From JAKAWQ01 sp035509315 (lineage in GTDB: Bacteria > Pseudomonadota > Alphaproteobacteria > Acetobacterales > Acetobacteraceae), in assembly GCA_035509315.1 (NCBI GenBank), contig DATJLS010000033.1:62001-126000 (forward strand): a DNA stretch of 64,000 nucleotides. The letters are read 5' to 3'. Positions 48,215 to 57,008 of this stretch are shown here, one piece after another. The position numbers were made by a program, and so were the translations under genes. Position 1 is the first letter of the stretch, and each line of letters begins with the position of its first letter. The notes beneath the pieces were generated by a model that did not search any database, was not told the DNA's origin, and saw only the letters and a list, made by a program, of their open reading frames with translations.

Positions 48215-50251
48215 TCAAAGAGTAGGGACATCGTTCCGGGCAAGAGGCGCCCGCATCTGGCCATCGCGGCTGCGCGGCAGCGCCGCGCGCGGAATGTGGC
48301 AGCGGATCGCATGCTCGCCGGAGAGATCGAGCTTCGGCTCCTCCCTCTCGCAAACCGCGCCGAGCTTCCGCGGGCAGCGCGTGTGAAAGACGCAGCCCGG
48401 GGGTGGCGCGACAGGGCTCGGGATCTCGCCTTCGAGGCGGATCCGCTCGCGCCCGGCCCCGAGGGTCGGCACGGCGGAAAGCAGGGCCTCCGTATAGGGA
48501 TGATGCGGGCCGCGAAAGATCTCTTCGGTCGGACCGTATTCCATCAGCCGGCCAAGATAGAGCACGGCGATCCGATCGGCGAGATAGCGCACCACGCCGA
48601 GATCGTGCGAGATGAAAACGTAGCTCGCACGCCGCTCGTGCTGCAGATCGACGAGCAGATTGAGGATCGCCGCCTGCACCGAGACATCGAGCGCGCTGGT
48701 CGGCTCGTCGCAGATGACGATCCTCGGATCGCCCGCGAAGGCCCGCGCGATCGCCACCCGTTGCTTGAGCCCGCCCGAGAGCTGGCGCGGCCGCTGGCCG
48801 AGATGCCGCTTCTCCAGCCGCACCGCCGCTAGGAGCTCAGTAAGCCGGCGCTCGCGCGTCTTCCCCGTGAGACCTTCGAGCCGGCCGAGCACGCGGCCGA
48901 TGAGATGCCGCACCGTGTGGGCGCGATTGAGCGCCGAATCCGGGTTCTGGAAGACGATCTGAAGCGCCTTGCGCGCCGCCACGCTGCGGCCGCGCGCGCG
49001 TGCTTCGAGAGGGGCGCCATCGAGACGGATCGCGCCCCCCGCATCGGGCTCCGCGAGGCCGACAAGAAGGCGGGCCAGCGTGGTCTTGCCGCTGCCCGAC
49101 TCGCCCACGAGCCCGAGCGTCTCCGCGCTGCCGAGCGCGAGCGAGACATCCGAGAGCGCGCGCACCGCCACGCCGCCGTCCCGATAGGTCTTCGAAAGAT
49201 CTCGCGTCTCGAGCAAGGGCGGAAGATGCGCGGGCGGGACCGGCGGCGCCGTCCAGGCATCCGCTGTCGCGCGCGCGAGGTCTGGAACACGCTCGGCATG
49301 ATGGCAGAGCGCGACATGGCCGCCGAAGTCCCGTGGAGGCGGGGCGACCGCGCGGCAATGCGCATCCGCGAGCAGACATCGTTCGGCAAAGACGCAGCCG
49401 ACGATCCGCCGGTCCGGCGGCGGAGGAAAGCCAGGAATTGTTTCGAGCCTTCCATTCTCCTTGCGCCGCCCGGCTTCCGGCAGGCAGCGCAGCAGGCCGC
49501 GGGTATAGGGATGACGCGGATTGGCGAAGAGCGTCTCCGACGGCCCGTCCTCGACGAGCGTGCCGGCATAGAGCACGCCCACACGCTCGCACATGCGCCC
49601 GACGATACGAAGATTGTGGCTGATCAGAAAAAGCGCGGTCCCAAGCTCGTCGCGGAGCGAGGTGATGAGGTCGAGCACCTCGGCCTCCACTGTCGCATCG
49701 AGCCCGGTCGTCGGCTCATCGAGCACGAGGAGCTCGGGCTCCTTGGCCAGCGCCATCGCGATCAGCACACGCTGCTGCTGGCCGCCTGAAAGCTGGTGCG
49801 GGTAGCTCGCCATCACGCGTTGCGGCGCGGCGATACGCACGCGCCCGAGCATCGAAGCCGCGCGTGTCTCTCCCTCCGCTCGCGGCAGGCCCAGCACCTC
49901 ATAGACCTCTGCCATCTGCCGGCCGATCGTGAGAGTGGGGTTGAGCGCACGCGCCGGGTCCTGAAAGACCATCGAAACCTGGCGCGCACGCAGCCGCCGG
50001 AGCGCGGCGCCGTCGAGCCCGCGCAGATCCTCCCCACCGATCCGGACTCGCCCCGCGGTGATCTGCCCCGCACGCGGCAGGACATCGAGCGCGGCCAGCG
50101 CCAGAGTCGATTTCCCGGAGCCCGATTCGCCCACCAGGCCGTAGGCGCCGCCAGCAGGAATTGTGAAGCTCACGTCACGCAGCACGCGCTGATCACGTCC
50201 GCGCGCGCGGTACGTGACCTCGAGCCCTTCGACGGAGAGCGAAGCGCTCAC
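48215..50251 (-). CDS. peptide/nickel-type ABC transporter, fused tandem ATPases
   Basis: This 678-aa protein joins two complete DppD/DppF-like ATPases. The first has YGLVGESGSGKSTLALAALD (~38-57) and SYPHQLSGGQQQRVLIAMAL. The second has LGLVGESGSGKTTLARLLVG and RQLSGGLKQRVAIARAFAGD. Each ends in the oligopeptide-ATPase C-terminal extension with a CVF-x-RC cysteine motif (CVFAERC, CVFHTRC). GTG 50251 overlaps the permease stop as GTGA. The fusion supplies both nucleotide-binding subunits of the importer encoded upstream (binding protein and two permeases). Substrate: peptides, opines or similar; not determinable. Confidence 0.93.
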   Translation of the reverse strand: MSASLSVEGLEVTYRARGRDQRVLRDVSFTIPAGGAYGLVGESGSGKSTLALAALDVLPRAGQITAGRVRIGGEDLRGLDGAALRRLRARQVSMVFQDPARALNPTLTIGRQMAEVYEVLGLPRAEGETRAASMLGRVRIAAPQRVMASYPHQLSGGQQQRVLIAMALAKEPELLVLDEPTTGLDATVEAEVLDLITSLRDELGTALFLISHNLRIVGRMCERVGVLYAGTLVEDGPSETLFANPRHPYTRGLLRCLPEAGRRKENGRLETIPGFPPPPDRRIVGCVFAERCLLADAHCRAVAPPPRDFGGHVALCHHAERVPDLARATADAWTAPPVPPAHLPPLLETRDLSKTYRDGGVAVRALSDVSLALGSAETLGLVGESGSGKTTLARLLVGLAEPDAGGAIRLDGAPLEARARGRSVAARKALQIVFQNPDSALNRAHTVRHLIGRVLGRLEGLTGKTRERRLTELLAAVRLEKRHLGQRPRQLSGGLKQRVAIARAFAGDPRIVICDEPTSALDVSVQAAILNLLVDLQHERRASYVFISHDLGVVRYLADRIAVLYLGRLMEYGPTEEIFRGPHHPYTEALLSAVPTLGAGRERIRLEGEIPSPVAPPPGCVFHTRCPRKLGAVCEREEPKLDLSGEHAIRCHIPRAALPRSRDGQMRAPLARNDVPTL

Positions 50252-51144
50252 GCGGCGAGCGCCCCGTAGAGGCCATCGGCGAGCAGATTGACACCGACGA
50301 CGAGCGAGGCGGTCGCCGCGGCATCGAAGGCGACCGCCCACCAATAGCCGCCGGCGATGACACCGTAATTCTCGGCAATCGTCAGGCCCCAGTCCGGCGA
50401 AGGCGGCTGGATGCCGAAGCCGAGAAAGGAGAGCGAGGCGACCGTGAAGATCGCATAGCCGAGCCGCGCGGTGGTCTCGACCAGGACCGGTCCCATGACG
50501 TTCGGCAAGATCTCGACGAACATGATGGCGAGCGCGTTTTCCCCGCGCAGCTCCGCCGCCGCCACGTAATCGAGCGCGCGCTCGCCAAGCACGGCGGCCC
50601 GCACCGTGCGCGCGATAACCGGCGCGAAGACGAGCCCGATCACGATCACGACGGTGACCGAAGAGGGACCGAGCGCGACGAGCACGAGCAGGGCGACGAT
50701 GATCAGTGGCAGCGAGACGAGCACTTCGATGATCCGGCCGAGAATGATATCGAAAAGGCCGCCAAGATAGCCGCCGGCAAGCCCGAGCGTCGCGCCGGCG
50801 AACGTGCCGAGCAGGGTCGCGAGCGGCGCGATCGTGAGGATGTCGCGGGAGCCCACGATGACACGTGAAAAAATATCCCGCCCGAGCTGATCGGTGCCGA
50901 ACCAGTGCGCGGCCGAGGGCGGCGCGAGCTCGTGCAGAAGATCGGTGGCATAAGGATCCCACGGCACCAGGCGAGGCCCGAGGAGCGCCGCGAGCGCCCA
51001 GAACCCGACGATCCCGCCACCCGCCCAGAAGGTGCCGGAGCGGCGGAGAACCTCCCAGCGCGTCGGCGCTTGCGAGTCCTCCAGCACCTCCTGCTTGGTC
51101 TCGGCAAGCGGACGCACCGCCGAGACGCTCTGTTCGGCGCTCAT
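50248..51144 (-). CDS. peptide/nickel-type ABC transporter permease (DppC-like)
   Basis: This 298-aa inner-membrane permease has an N-terminal cytoplasmic stretch, a first helix FWAGGGIVGFWALAALLGPR (~39-58), the DppC signature HWFGTDQLGRDIFSRVIVGS (~81-100) and about five more helices. The EAA-type coupling loop AAAELRGENALAIMFVEILP lies at ~192-211. ATG 51144 overlaps the DppB-like stop and its own stop overlaps the ATPase start, giving a coupled operon. Confidence 0.94.
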   Translation of the reverse strand: MSAEQSVSAVRPLAETKQEVLEDSQAPTRWEVLRRSGTFWAGGGIVGFWALAALLGPRLVPWDPYATDLLHELAPPSAAHWFGTDQLGRDIFSRVIVGSRDILTIAPLATLLGTFAGATLGLAGGYLGGLFDIILGRIIEVLVSLPLIIVALLVLVALGPSSVTVVIVIGLVFAPVIARTVRAAVLGERALDYVAAAELRGENALAIMFVEILPNVMGPVLVETTARLGYAIFTVASLSFLGFGIQPPSPDWGLTIAENYGVIAGGYWWAVAFDAAATASLVVGVNLLADGLYGALAA

Positions 51145-52106
51145 CCCCCCATCCCCGGCGCGAGGCGCGGATTGGACAGAACGGCAAGCGCATCGGCGAT
51201 CAGTGTGACAACGATATAGATCACCCCGACTGTGAGGATGCCGGCCTCCAGCATCGGGAAATCCTTGCTCGTGGCGGCGGTGAGGATGAGGCTGCCGATT
51301 CCCTGATAGCGGAACAGCGTCTCGACAACGACAAGGCCGCCCACCAGATAGCTCGTCTGCGTCGCGATTACGGTGATGGTGGGCAGGAGCGCGTTGCGCA
51401 GCACGTGCCGCCGCAGCACCACGAAGCGTGGCAGGCCTTTCAGGATGGCCGTGCGCGTATAATCCGCCTCCAGCGCCTCGATCGTTCCGGCCCGTGCCAT
51501 TCGGGCGATATAGCCGAAGAGAACGACGACAAGCGGGATTGCCGGCAGGATGAGATGGCGGAGCTGATCCAGCGGACCCGCGCCCGCCGTCCAGGAGGCC
51601 GAGATCGGCAGGACCCTCAGCCAGACGGAAAAGATGAGGATGACGACGATGGAGGAGACGAACTCCGGAATGACGGTGAGCGAGAGGCCGGCAAGCGAGA
51701 TCACCCGATCGGCGAGGGTGCCGACGCGGATCGCCGCCGCAACCCCGGCGCCGATCGAGAGCGGGACGACGATGATGAAGGCGACCGCGGCGAGCTTCAG
51801 CGACTTCACCAGGGCGGCACCGATGAAGGGCGCGACCGGCGCGCGGAATTCGAGCGAGCTTCCCATATTGCCGTGGAGAATTCCACCGATCCAGCCAAGA
51901 TATTGCAAGAGCAACGGGCGATCGACCCCGAGCTGATGGTCGAGCGCCGCGACCGCGCGCGGATCCGCGAGCGGCCCCAGGACCTCCCGCCCGACATCGC
52001 CGGGGAGAAGCTGCCCGCCAGCGAAGACGACAAGACTTAAAAGGAAAAGCGTGAGCAGGCTGAGCGAGATCCGGCGCGCGAACCAGGCTGCCCAGCCGCC
52101 ACCCAT
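51141..52106 (-). CDS. peptide/nickel-type ABC transporter permease (DppB-like)
   Basis: This 321-aa permease has six predicted helices. The first is RRISLSLLTLFLLSLVVFAG (~11-30), followed by the periplasmic domain RAVAALDHQLGVDRPLLLQY (~48-67), and the coupling loop ADYTRTAILKGLPRFVVLRR (~215-234) with HVLRNALLPTITVIA. It pairs with the DppC-like protein. The start lies 8 bp after the stop of the binding-protein gene. Confidence 0.94.
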   Translation of the reverse strand: MGGGWAAWFARRISLSLLTLFLLSLVVFAGGQLLPGDVGREVLGPLADPRAVAALDHQLGVDRPLLLQYLGWIGGILHGNMGSSLEFRAPVAPFIGAALVKSLKLAAVAFIIVVPLSIGAGVAAAIRVGTLADRVISLAGLSLTVIPEFVSSIVVILIFSVWLRVLPISASWTAGAGPLDQLRHLILPAIPLVVVLFGYIARMARAGTIEALEADYTRTAILKGLPRFVVLRRHVLRNALLPTITVIATQTSYLVGGLVVVETLFRYQGIGSLILTAATSKDFPMLEAGILTVGVIYIVVTLIADALAVLSNPRLAPGMGG

Positions 52107-52114
52107 CGGAACGA

Positions 52115-53776
52115 CTATCCAGCCGAGGCCGATTGCAGGAAGAGCTGGGCGATCGGGTTTGGTTGCGCGCCGGTCACGGATTTCCGCGTCGCCGTGAGAT
52201 AGTCGTAGAAATAGGCGAAGACGATCGGCGTCTCGTCGAGCAACAGGGTTTCGATCTTGCCGGCGATCGCGCGCTGCGAGGAAAGATCGATCGCGGCGAC
52301 GAAATCGCTCACCAGCTTGTCATACGTTGGATTCCTGAAATGCGCGGCGTTCCAGCTTCCCTGGCTCGTCAACGTCGCGGTCAGCAGCACGTCGGGCGTT
52401 CCGCGATGGCCATAATCCGTCATCCCGAAGGGGCTGTCGAGCCAGTCCGACTTGCCGAACACGGCATCGCCGTAATAGGCGCTCTGCGTCTCGATCTTCA
52501 GCGAGACATCCACCCCGATCTCTTTCGCCGCGTTCTGGACCAGGACCGCGTAATCGGGCATTTCCTGATATTGCTCGGTGGTGAGGGCCACGGCAAATCC
52601 CTTCGAGCCTGCCGCCGCCATCAGCGCCTTCGCCTCGGCGATATCCTCACGCCGCTGCGCGATGCTCTTGTCGGTCGAAGGATAGACGGGGGCGAAGGGG
52701 CTGTCATTGCCAAGATCGGAGAGGCCGCGGAAAAGCCCCGCCACGATCGCCGGCCGGTCTAGCGTGAGCGCCAGAGCGCGGCGGATGCGCTTGTCGTTGA
52801 AGGGAGGAATATCGCAGCGCATATGAAGCTCACGGTGCGTCGATGCCTCGAGCTTGATGATCGCGATGTCCGGATCGTCAATCAGCCCTTGCGCGCCCTG
52901 CACCACGATCTGCGAGACGATGTCGAGCTGCCCGGCCTGCAAGGCGAGAATCTGCGGCTGCAGGTCATTATAGAAGCTGAATTCCGTTCGCGCCGGCAGC
53001 ACCCGGCCGCCCCACCAATCCGGGTTGCGCACGAAGCTCGCCCCTACCTTGGGGACATATTTCTCGATGCGGAAGGGCCCCGTGCCGTCCCATGTCTTCT
53101 CGAAATTGCCTTCATAGTCGGCGGGGATGATGATCGCATTGTAATTGTCCGATGAGACATAGTAAGGAAAATTTCCGTTCGGCGCGTCGAGGTGGAAGGC
53201 AACCGTATGATCGTCGATCTTCTTCGCGTTCCCCTTGGAGAGCACGCCCCGGAAGACCGAAAGCGCGTTGGAGGCGTTCTTGGGATCGGCGAGCCGGTCC
53301 ATCGTCGCCACCACATCATCAGCCGTCATCACCTTGCCGCTGTGGAATTTCACGCCTTGGCGCAGCGTGAAGGTCCAGACGCTGCCATCCAGGTTGGGCT
53401 TCCAGGAGGTTGCCAGCATCGGCGCAAGACGAAGATCAGGCCGATCATAGACCAGGAAATCCCCGACCTGCTGAAGCATCAGAAGCCCGCTGACATCGGC
53501 CACCGTGAGAGGATCGATCGCACCGGCCGGCACGCTCGTGCCGACGCGGATGGTGGTGTCGGCCTTGCCGGTGGCCGCCTCGGCGAGCGGGACGGACCAG
53601 GGACCGAGCGCGCCGGCAATGGCGCCGAGCATCGGCCCGCCGAGGCCGATCACGCTCGCGCGGCGAAGAAAGGAGCGGCGGCTGAGACGCCCGGCGAGAA
53701 GCTCATCGACGAGATGGTTTTCAAGCGGACCAAGGCGCCGGCGCAGCAGATCGATCATGGAATAGGGTCTTTGCAT
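52115..53776 (-). CDS. peptide-type ABC transporter substrate-binding protein, Tat-exported
   Basis: This 553-aa SBP_bac_5-family receptor carries a twin-arginine signal, LSRRSFLRRASVIGLGG (~31-47), then a hydrophobic stretch ending AEAATG. Family blocks follow: YDRPDLRLAPMLATSWKPNL, WTFTLRQGVKFHSGKVMTAD (~134-153), TGPFRIEKY and DIPPFNDKRIRRALALTLDR. It is the first gene of the importer operon. The 143-bp leader contains an inverted repeat CCGAAACG/CGTTTCGG (53798-53841). The ligand is unknown. Confidence 0.94.
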   Translation of the reverse strand: MQRPYSMIDLLRRRLGPLENHLVDELLAGRLSRRSFLRRASVIGLGGPMLGAIAGALGPWSVPLAEAATGKADTTIRVGTSVPAGAIDPLTVADVSGLLMLQQVGDFLVYDRPDLRLAPMLATSWKPNLDGSVWTFTLRQGVKFHSGKVMTADDVVATMDRLADPKNASNALSVFRGVLSKGNAKKIDDHTVAFHLDAPNGNFPYYVSSDNYNAIIIPADYEGNFEKTWDGTGPFRIEKYVPKVGASFVRNPDWWGGRVLPARTEFSFYNDLQPQILALQAGQLDIVSQIVVQGAQGLIDDPDIAIIKLEASTHRELHMRCDIPPFNDKRIRRALALTLDRPAIVAGLFRGLSDLGNDSPFAPVYPSTDKSIAQRREDIAEAKALMAAAGSKGFAVALTTEQYQEMPDYAVLVQNAAKEIGVDVSLKIETQSAYYGDAVFGKSDWLDSPFGMTDYGHRGTPDVLLTATLTSQGSWNAAHFRNPTYDKLVSDFVAAIDLSSQRAIAGKIETLLLDETPIVFAYFYDYLTATRKSVTGAQPNPIAQLFLQSASAG

Positions 53777-53919
53777 CGGATGAAGACCTTTCTTCTACCG
53801 AAACGAAAAAACATCGCCCCCACGCGCCCGATCCGTTTCGGGCCCGCTATGCATGTCCGAGATTGCTGGCATGTTCGGATTTTTCGCCTCGGCGCGCAAC
53901 GCTCCTTTCGGGCGCAGGC

Positions 53920-54357
53920 ATGACCGATCTCTTCTCGCCCGGCCTCGCGGCCAAAACGGTCATTGCCTCGCTTGGTCTCGCGCCCCACCCCGAAGGGGGG
54001 CATTACCGCGAGACTTGGCGCGACCGCCCGGCCGATGGCCGACGTGGCGCCGCGAGCGCCATCTTCTTCCTGCTCGCAGCGGGCGAGGAGAGCGCCTGGC
54101 ACAAAGTCGATGCGGCGGAGCTTTGGCTCTGGCACGCGGGTGCGCCTCTCCGGCTCGAAATCGCCCCACCGCGCGCGGCGCTTCACCTTGGGGCCGATCC
54201 CTCTGCCGGACAGACGCTCCAAGGCATCGTGCCAGCCGAAGCGTGGCAAAGCGCCCGGTCCCTCGGGGCCTGGACATTGGTTTCCTGCATCGTCGCCCCG
54301 GCCTTCGACTTCGCCGGATTCACGCTCGCCCCGCCCGGCTGGATGCCGCCCGGCTGA
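53920..54357 (+). CDS. DUF985-type cupin protein
   Basis: This 145-aa cupin-fold protein of the DUF985 (YML079w-like) family has LGLAPHPEGGHYRETWRD (~18-35, the PEGGxYxExxR motif), SAIFFLLAAGEESAWHKVDA (~46-65), AELWLWHAGAPLRLEI and APAFDFAGFTLAPPGW. The fold binds small ligands; the biological role is not established for the family. ATG 53920 matches the usual N-terminus. It is divergent from the ABC importer operon. Confidence 0.9.
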   Translation: MTDLFSPGLAAKTVIASLGLAPHPEGGHYRETWRDRPADGRRGAASAIFFLLAAGEESAWHKVDAAELWLWHAGAPLRLEIAPPRAALHLGADPSAGQTLQGIVPAEAWQSARSLGAWTLVSCIVAPAFDFAGFTLAPPGWMPPG

Positions 54358-54363
54358 TTGCGT

Positions 54364-54531
54364 TCAAGCGGTCGATGCAGGTTTCGCAAATCGCGCGAGC
54401 GAGGGCTTGCCGATGTCCTTGGAGCTGCCTTCGTCTGCGAGCATGAGATCGCGAATCGCGTGGGCGCTCTCCGGTGCGGATTTGCAATGAATAGCGCGTG
54501 TCGTCCGATCCCATGCCGGAACGTTGCGCAT
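54364..54531 (-). CDS. possible 55-aa small protein
   Basis: A 55-codon frame on the minus strand runs from ATG 54531 to TGA 54364. It fills the gap between two larger genes and is too short for most gene finders. The peptide starts MRNVPAWDRTTRAIHC and contains ESAHAIRDLMLADEG and KDIGKPSLARFAKP. Its middle codons show the strong G/C third-position bias of real genes here, unlike the other frames at this spot. A weak AGCGGGGA abuts the start codon. It could be a genuine small protein or the remnant of a longer gene. No family is recognised. Confidence 0.4.
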   Translation of the reverse strand: MRNVPAWDRTTRAIHCKSAPESAHAIRDLMLADEGSSKDIGKPSLARFAKPASTA

Positions 54532-54592
54532 TCCCCGCTCGCGCGCGACGATTTTCGATGATCACGCTCCTGTTCTGACCTGGCGAAAGATT

Positions 54593-56176
54593 TCACGGAT
54601 CGACGAGAACGCCCGGATTGAAGAGTCCCGCCGGGTCGAGCGCCGCCTTCATCGCGCGGAAGCCCTCGGCGAAGAGGTCCGGACGCTGCCGGTCGTACCA
54701 GGGCCGATGGTCGCGGCCGACCGCGTGATGATGGGTGATGGTGCCGCCTGCCGCCAGCAGTGCCTCGCTCGCCGCCTCCTTGATCGTCTTCCATTGCGGA
54801 ATAAGCGCCCCGTGCCGACCGAGCGCGTGGAAGGTGAAATAGGGCGCCGGCCCGTCCGGATAGACATGGGTGAAGCGGCAGGTGATCTGGCCCGGCCGGC
54901 CTGTCACCTCATGGATGGCAGCAAGCGTCGCCTTCGTCACCTCCGCATGCAGCGCCTCGAACCTGTCCCAGGTGATGGCGGTCTCGAACGTATCGGCGAT
55001 GATCGCGCGCGGCACCAGGATTTCGCGGGCATAGGGCATGCGGATGAAGGCGGTGCGCCATTTCTCCGCGGCACCCGGCTTCGCCATCTCGGCCTCCGGG
55101 CGCCCGCCATGGTCCGCCGCGCAGGCGAGCGCACGGGCGTGAAGATCGGCGAGCGGGCCGTCCCATCCCTCGAAGCCGAGCACCATCAGTGCCGCGTTCC
55201 CGTCCCCCGCGCCGGTATTGCGCGCCTCTTCGGGGTCCAGGATACGGCAGTTCGCGGGTGTCAGGCCGGCCTGGAGGATCGCCCGCACCGCCCGCGCCGC
55301 GGCGAGGAAATCCGGGAACCACACGGCGCTCCCGACCCGGAAGCCGGGCCGGGGCGTCAATCTCAGCCAGGCCTCGCTGATCACGCCGAGCGTTCCTTCC
55401 GAGCCGATGAAGAGCCGGTCTGGACTCGGTCCCGCACCGGAGCCCGGCAGCCGCCGCGTCTCGAGCGTGCCGCGCGGCGTGACCACCCTCAGGCTTTCCA
55501 CGAAATCGTCGATATGGGTGTGGAGCGAGGCATAGTGGCCGGCCGAGCGGGTGGCGATCCAGCCGCCGAGCGTGGAATGCTCGAAGCTCTGCGGAAAATG
55601 CCTGAGCGTAAGGTCATGAGGTCGCAGCACCGCCTCGAGCGCCGGGCCGAAGATGCCCCCCGCGAACCGTCCCGCGCGCGAGACAGGATCGATCTCGAGC
55701 ATCTGATCCATGCGCGAGAGATCGAGCGTGACCGAGGCTTTTGCGCCTTTCTTGCCGAGCGCGGGCTCGATGCCTCCGACCACCGAGCTGCCGCCGCCGA
55801 AGGGCGTGATTGTGGCGGGAATGCCGCCCGCCCATTCGATCACGCGGGCAATATCGGCTTCATTTCGCGGATGGGCGACGATGTCGGGTGCCGAGGAATA
55901 ATCGCCGAGCATTCCCCGCACCGTGTCGGGATAGGATTTGCCGAAGCTGTGCAAGGCACGGTCATGGAGCTCGGCCGAGCAGATCGCGGCAAGCGCCGCC
56001 GGCGGTGCGGCGCGCGGTGCGGGGAGCCGGATATCGGCAAGGCCGGGCACTTCCTTCACGTCGAAAGAATCGGTGCCGAAAAGCCGTGCATAGGTCGCCA
56101 GCGCGAACCGCTCCTCCTTTTCGGTGAGGCCCTCGCCCACGAATCCCCAGCCGAAGAATTTCCTCTTGCGCTCCAT
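54593..56176 (-). CDS. FAD-binding oxidase, alkylglycerone-phosphate-synthase-like
   Basis: This 527-aa PCMH-type flavoprotein starts MERKRKFFGWGFVGEGLTEK, typical of bacterial proteins similar to alkyl-dihydroxyacetone-phosphate synthase. FAD-binding blocks are ATITPFGGGSSVVGGIEPAL (~122-141), HFPQSFEHSTLGGWIATRSA (~195-214) and LFIGSEGTLGVISEAWLRL (~258-276). A C-terminal cap has ITCRFTHVYPDGPAPYFTFH and ITHHHAVGRDHRPWY, whose HHHAVGRDHR segment is the ADPS histidine motif. ATG 56176 is chosen. Ether-lipid synthesis is possible, but many bacterial homologues are of unknown function. Confidence 0.87.
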   Translation of the reverse strand: MERKRKFFGWGFVGEGLTEKEERFALATYARLFGTDSFDVKEVPGLADIRLPAPRAAPPAALAAICSAELHDRALHSFGKSYPDTVRGMLGDYSSAPDIVAHPRNEADIARVIEWAGGIPATITPFGGGSSVVGGIEPALGKKGAKASVTLDLSRMDQMLEIDPVSRAGRFAGGIFGPALEAVLRPHDLTLRHFPQSFEHSTLGGWIATRSAGHYASLHTHIDDFVESLRVVTPRGTLETRRLPGSGAGPSPDRLFIGSEGTLGVISEAWLRLTPRPGFRVGSAVWFPDFLAAARAVRAILQAGLTPANCRILDPEEARNTGAGDGNAALMVLGFEGWDGPLADLHARALACAADHGGRPEAEMAKPGAAEKWRTAFIRMPYAREILVPRAIIADTFETAITWDRFEALHAEVTKATLAAIHEVTGRPGQITCRFTHVYPDGPAPYFTFHALGRHGALIPQWKTIKEAASEALLAAGGTITHHHAVGRDHRPWYDRQRPDLFAEGFRAMKAALDPAGLFNPGVLVDP

Positions 56177-56225
56177 GCCTTGCGCTTTCCCTGCGGCGCT
56201 TCCCTTCCGGGATCGGACGATAGCC

Positions 56226-57008
56226 ATGCCCGGCGGACCTGTCAGCGGAGGCGGGAAGCTGGCCGATCAGGCAGGGCCCGTGCTACCCGCCGGCCATGCG
56301 CATAGATCGCGGTTCCGCCCCGTGCTGAAGCGCCTCGCGAAGGCGAGGTTCACGCAAGGCTTCCTGGCAAGTCTCGCCGGGCTCTATCTTCGCTTTGCTC
56401 TCGGCACCACGCGCTGGCGCCTGCATGGCGGGGAGCACATTGCGCCCCACATCGGGGACGAGCCGGTGATCGTCGCCTTCTGGCACGAGCGCCAGGCGAT
56501 GATGCCGATGCTCTGGGTCTTCACCCTCCGCTTCGACCACGGGCGTCCAAGGGAACGGCAGCGGGCGCATGTGCTGGTGAGCCGCCACCGTGACGGGCGC
56601 CTGATCGGCGCGGTGGTGCGCTGGTTCCGGCTCGATGCCGTGTACGGCTCCTCCTCACGCGGCGGGCCGGCGAGCCTGCGCGCTTTGGCGGCGCTGCTCG
56701 CGGCGGGTGATTACGTCGCCATCACTCCGGACGGGCCGCGTGGCCCGCGCCGCGAGGCCGCGCCAGGTGTCGCCCAGCTCGCCGCCCTTTCCGGAATCCG
56801 CGTCCTTCCCTGCGCCGCCCAATCGTCCCGCCGCGCCGTGCTCCGCACCTGGGACCGTTTCGTCGTTCCGCTGCCCTTCGCGCGCGGCGCGGTCGTCTGC
56901 GAGCCCACCATCACGGTCGGCCCCGATGGCTGGCAGGAAGCGCTGCCGCGCATCGCCGCGGCGATGACCATGGCAGCGGACGCCGCGGACCGGCTCTGCG
57001 CCTCATGA
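56226..57008 (+). CDS. DUF374/LPLAT-family acyltransferase
   Basis: This 260-aa lysophospholipid-acyltransferase-like protein sits at the head of a lipid A operon. It has LRFALGTTRWRLHGGEHIAP (~57-76), VIVAFWHERQAMMPML (HxxxxM, the degenerate acyltransferase motif, ~83-98), VSRHRDGRLIGAVVRWF and AITPDGPRGPRREAAPGVAQ (DGPRGP, ~168-187). ATG 56226 lies 49 bp from the divergent ADPS-like start; the stop overlaps waaA by ATGA. It probably acts in lipid A or phospholipid assembly at the inner membrane. The acyl donor is unknown. Confidence 0.88.
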   Translation: MPGGPVSGGGKLADQAGPVLPAGHAHRSRFRPVLKRLAKARFTQGFLASLAGLYLRFALGTTRWRLHGGEHIAPHIGDEPVIVAFWHERQAMMPMLWVFTLRFDHGRPRERQRAHVLVSRHRDGRLIGAVVRWFRLDAVYGSSSRGGPASLRALAALLAAGDYVAITPDGPRGPRREAAPGVAQLAALSGIRVLPCAAQSSRRAVLRTWDRFVVPLPFARGAVVCEPTITVGPDGWQEALPRIAAAMTMAADAADRLCAS

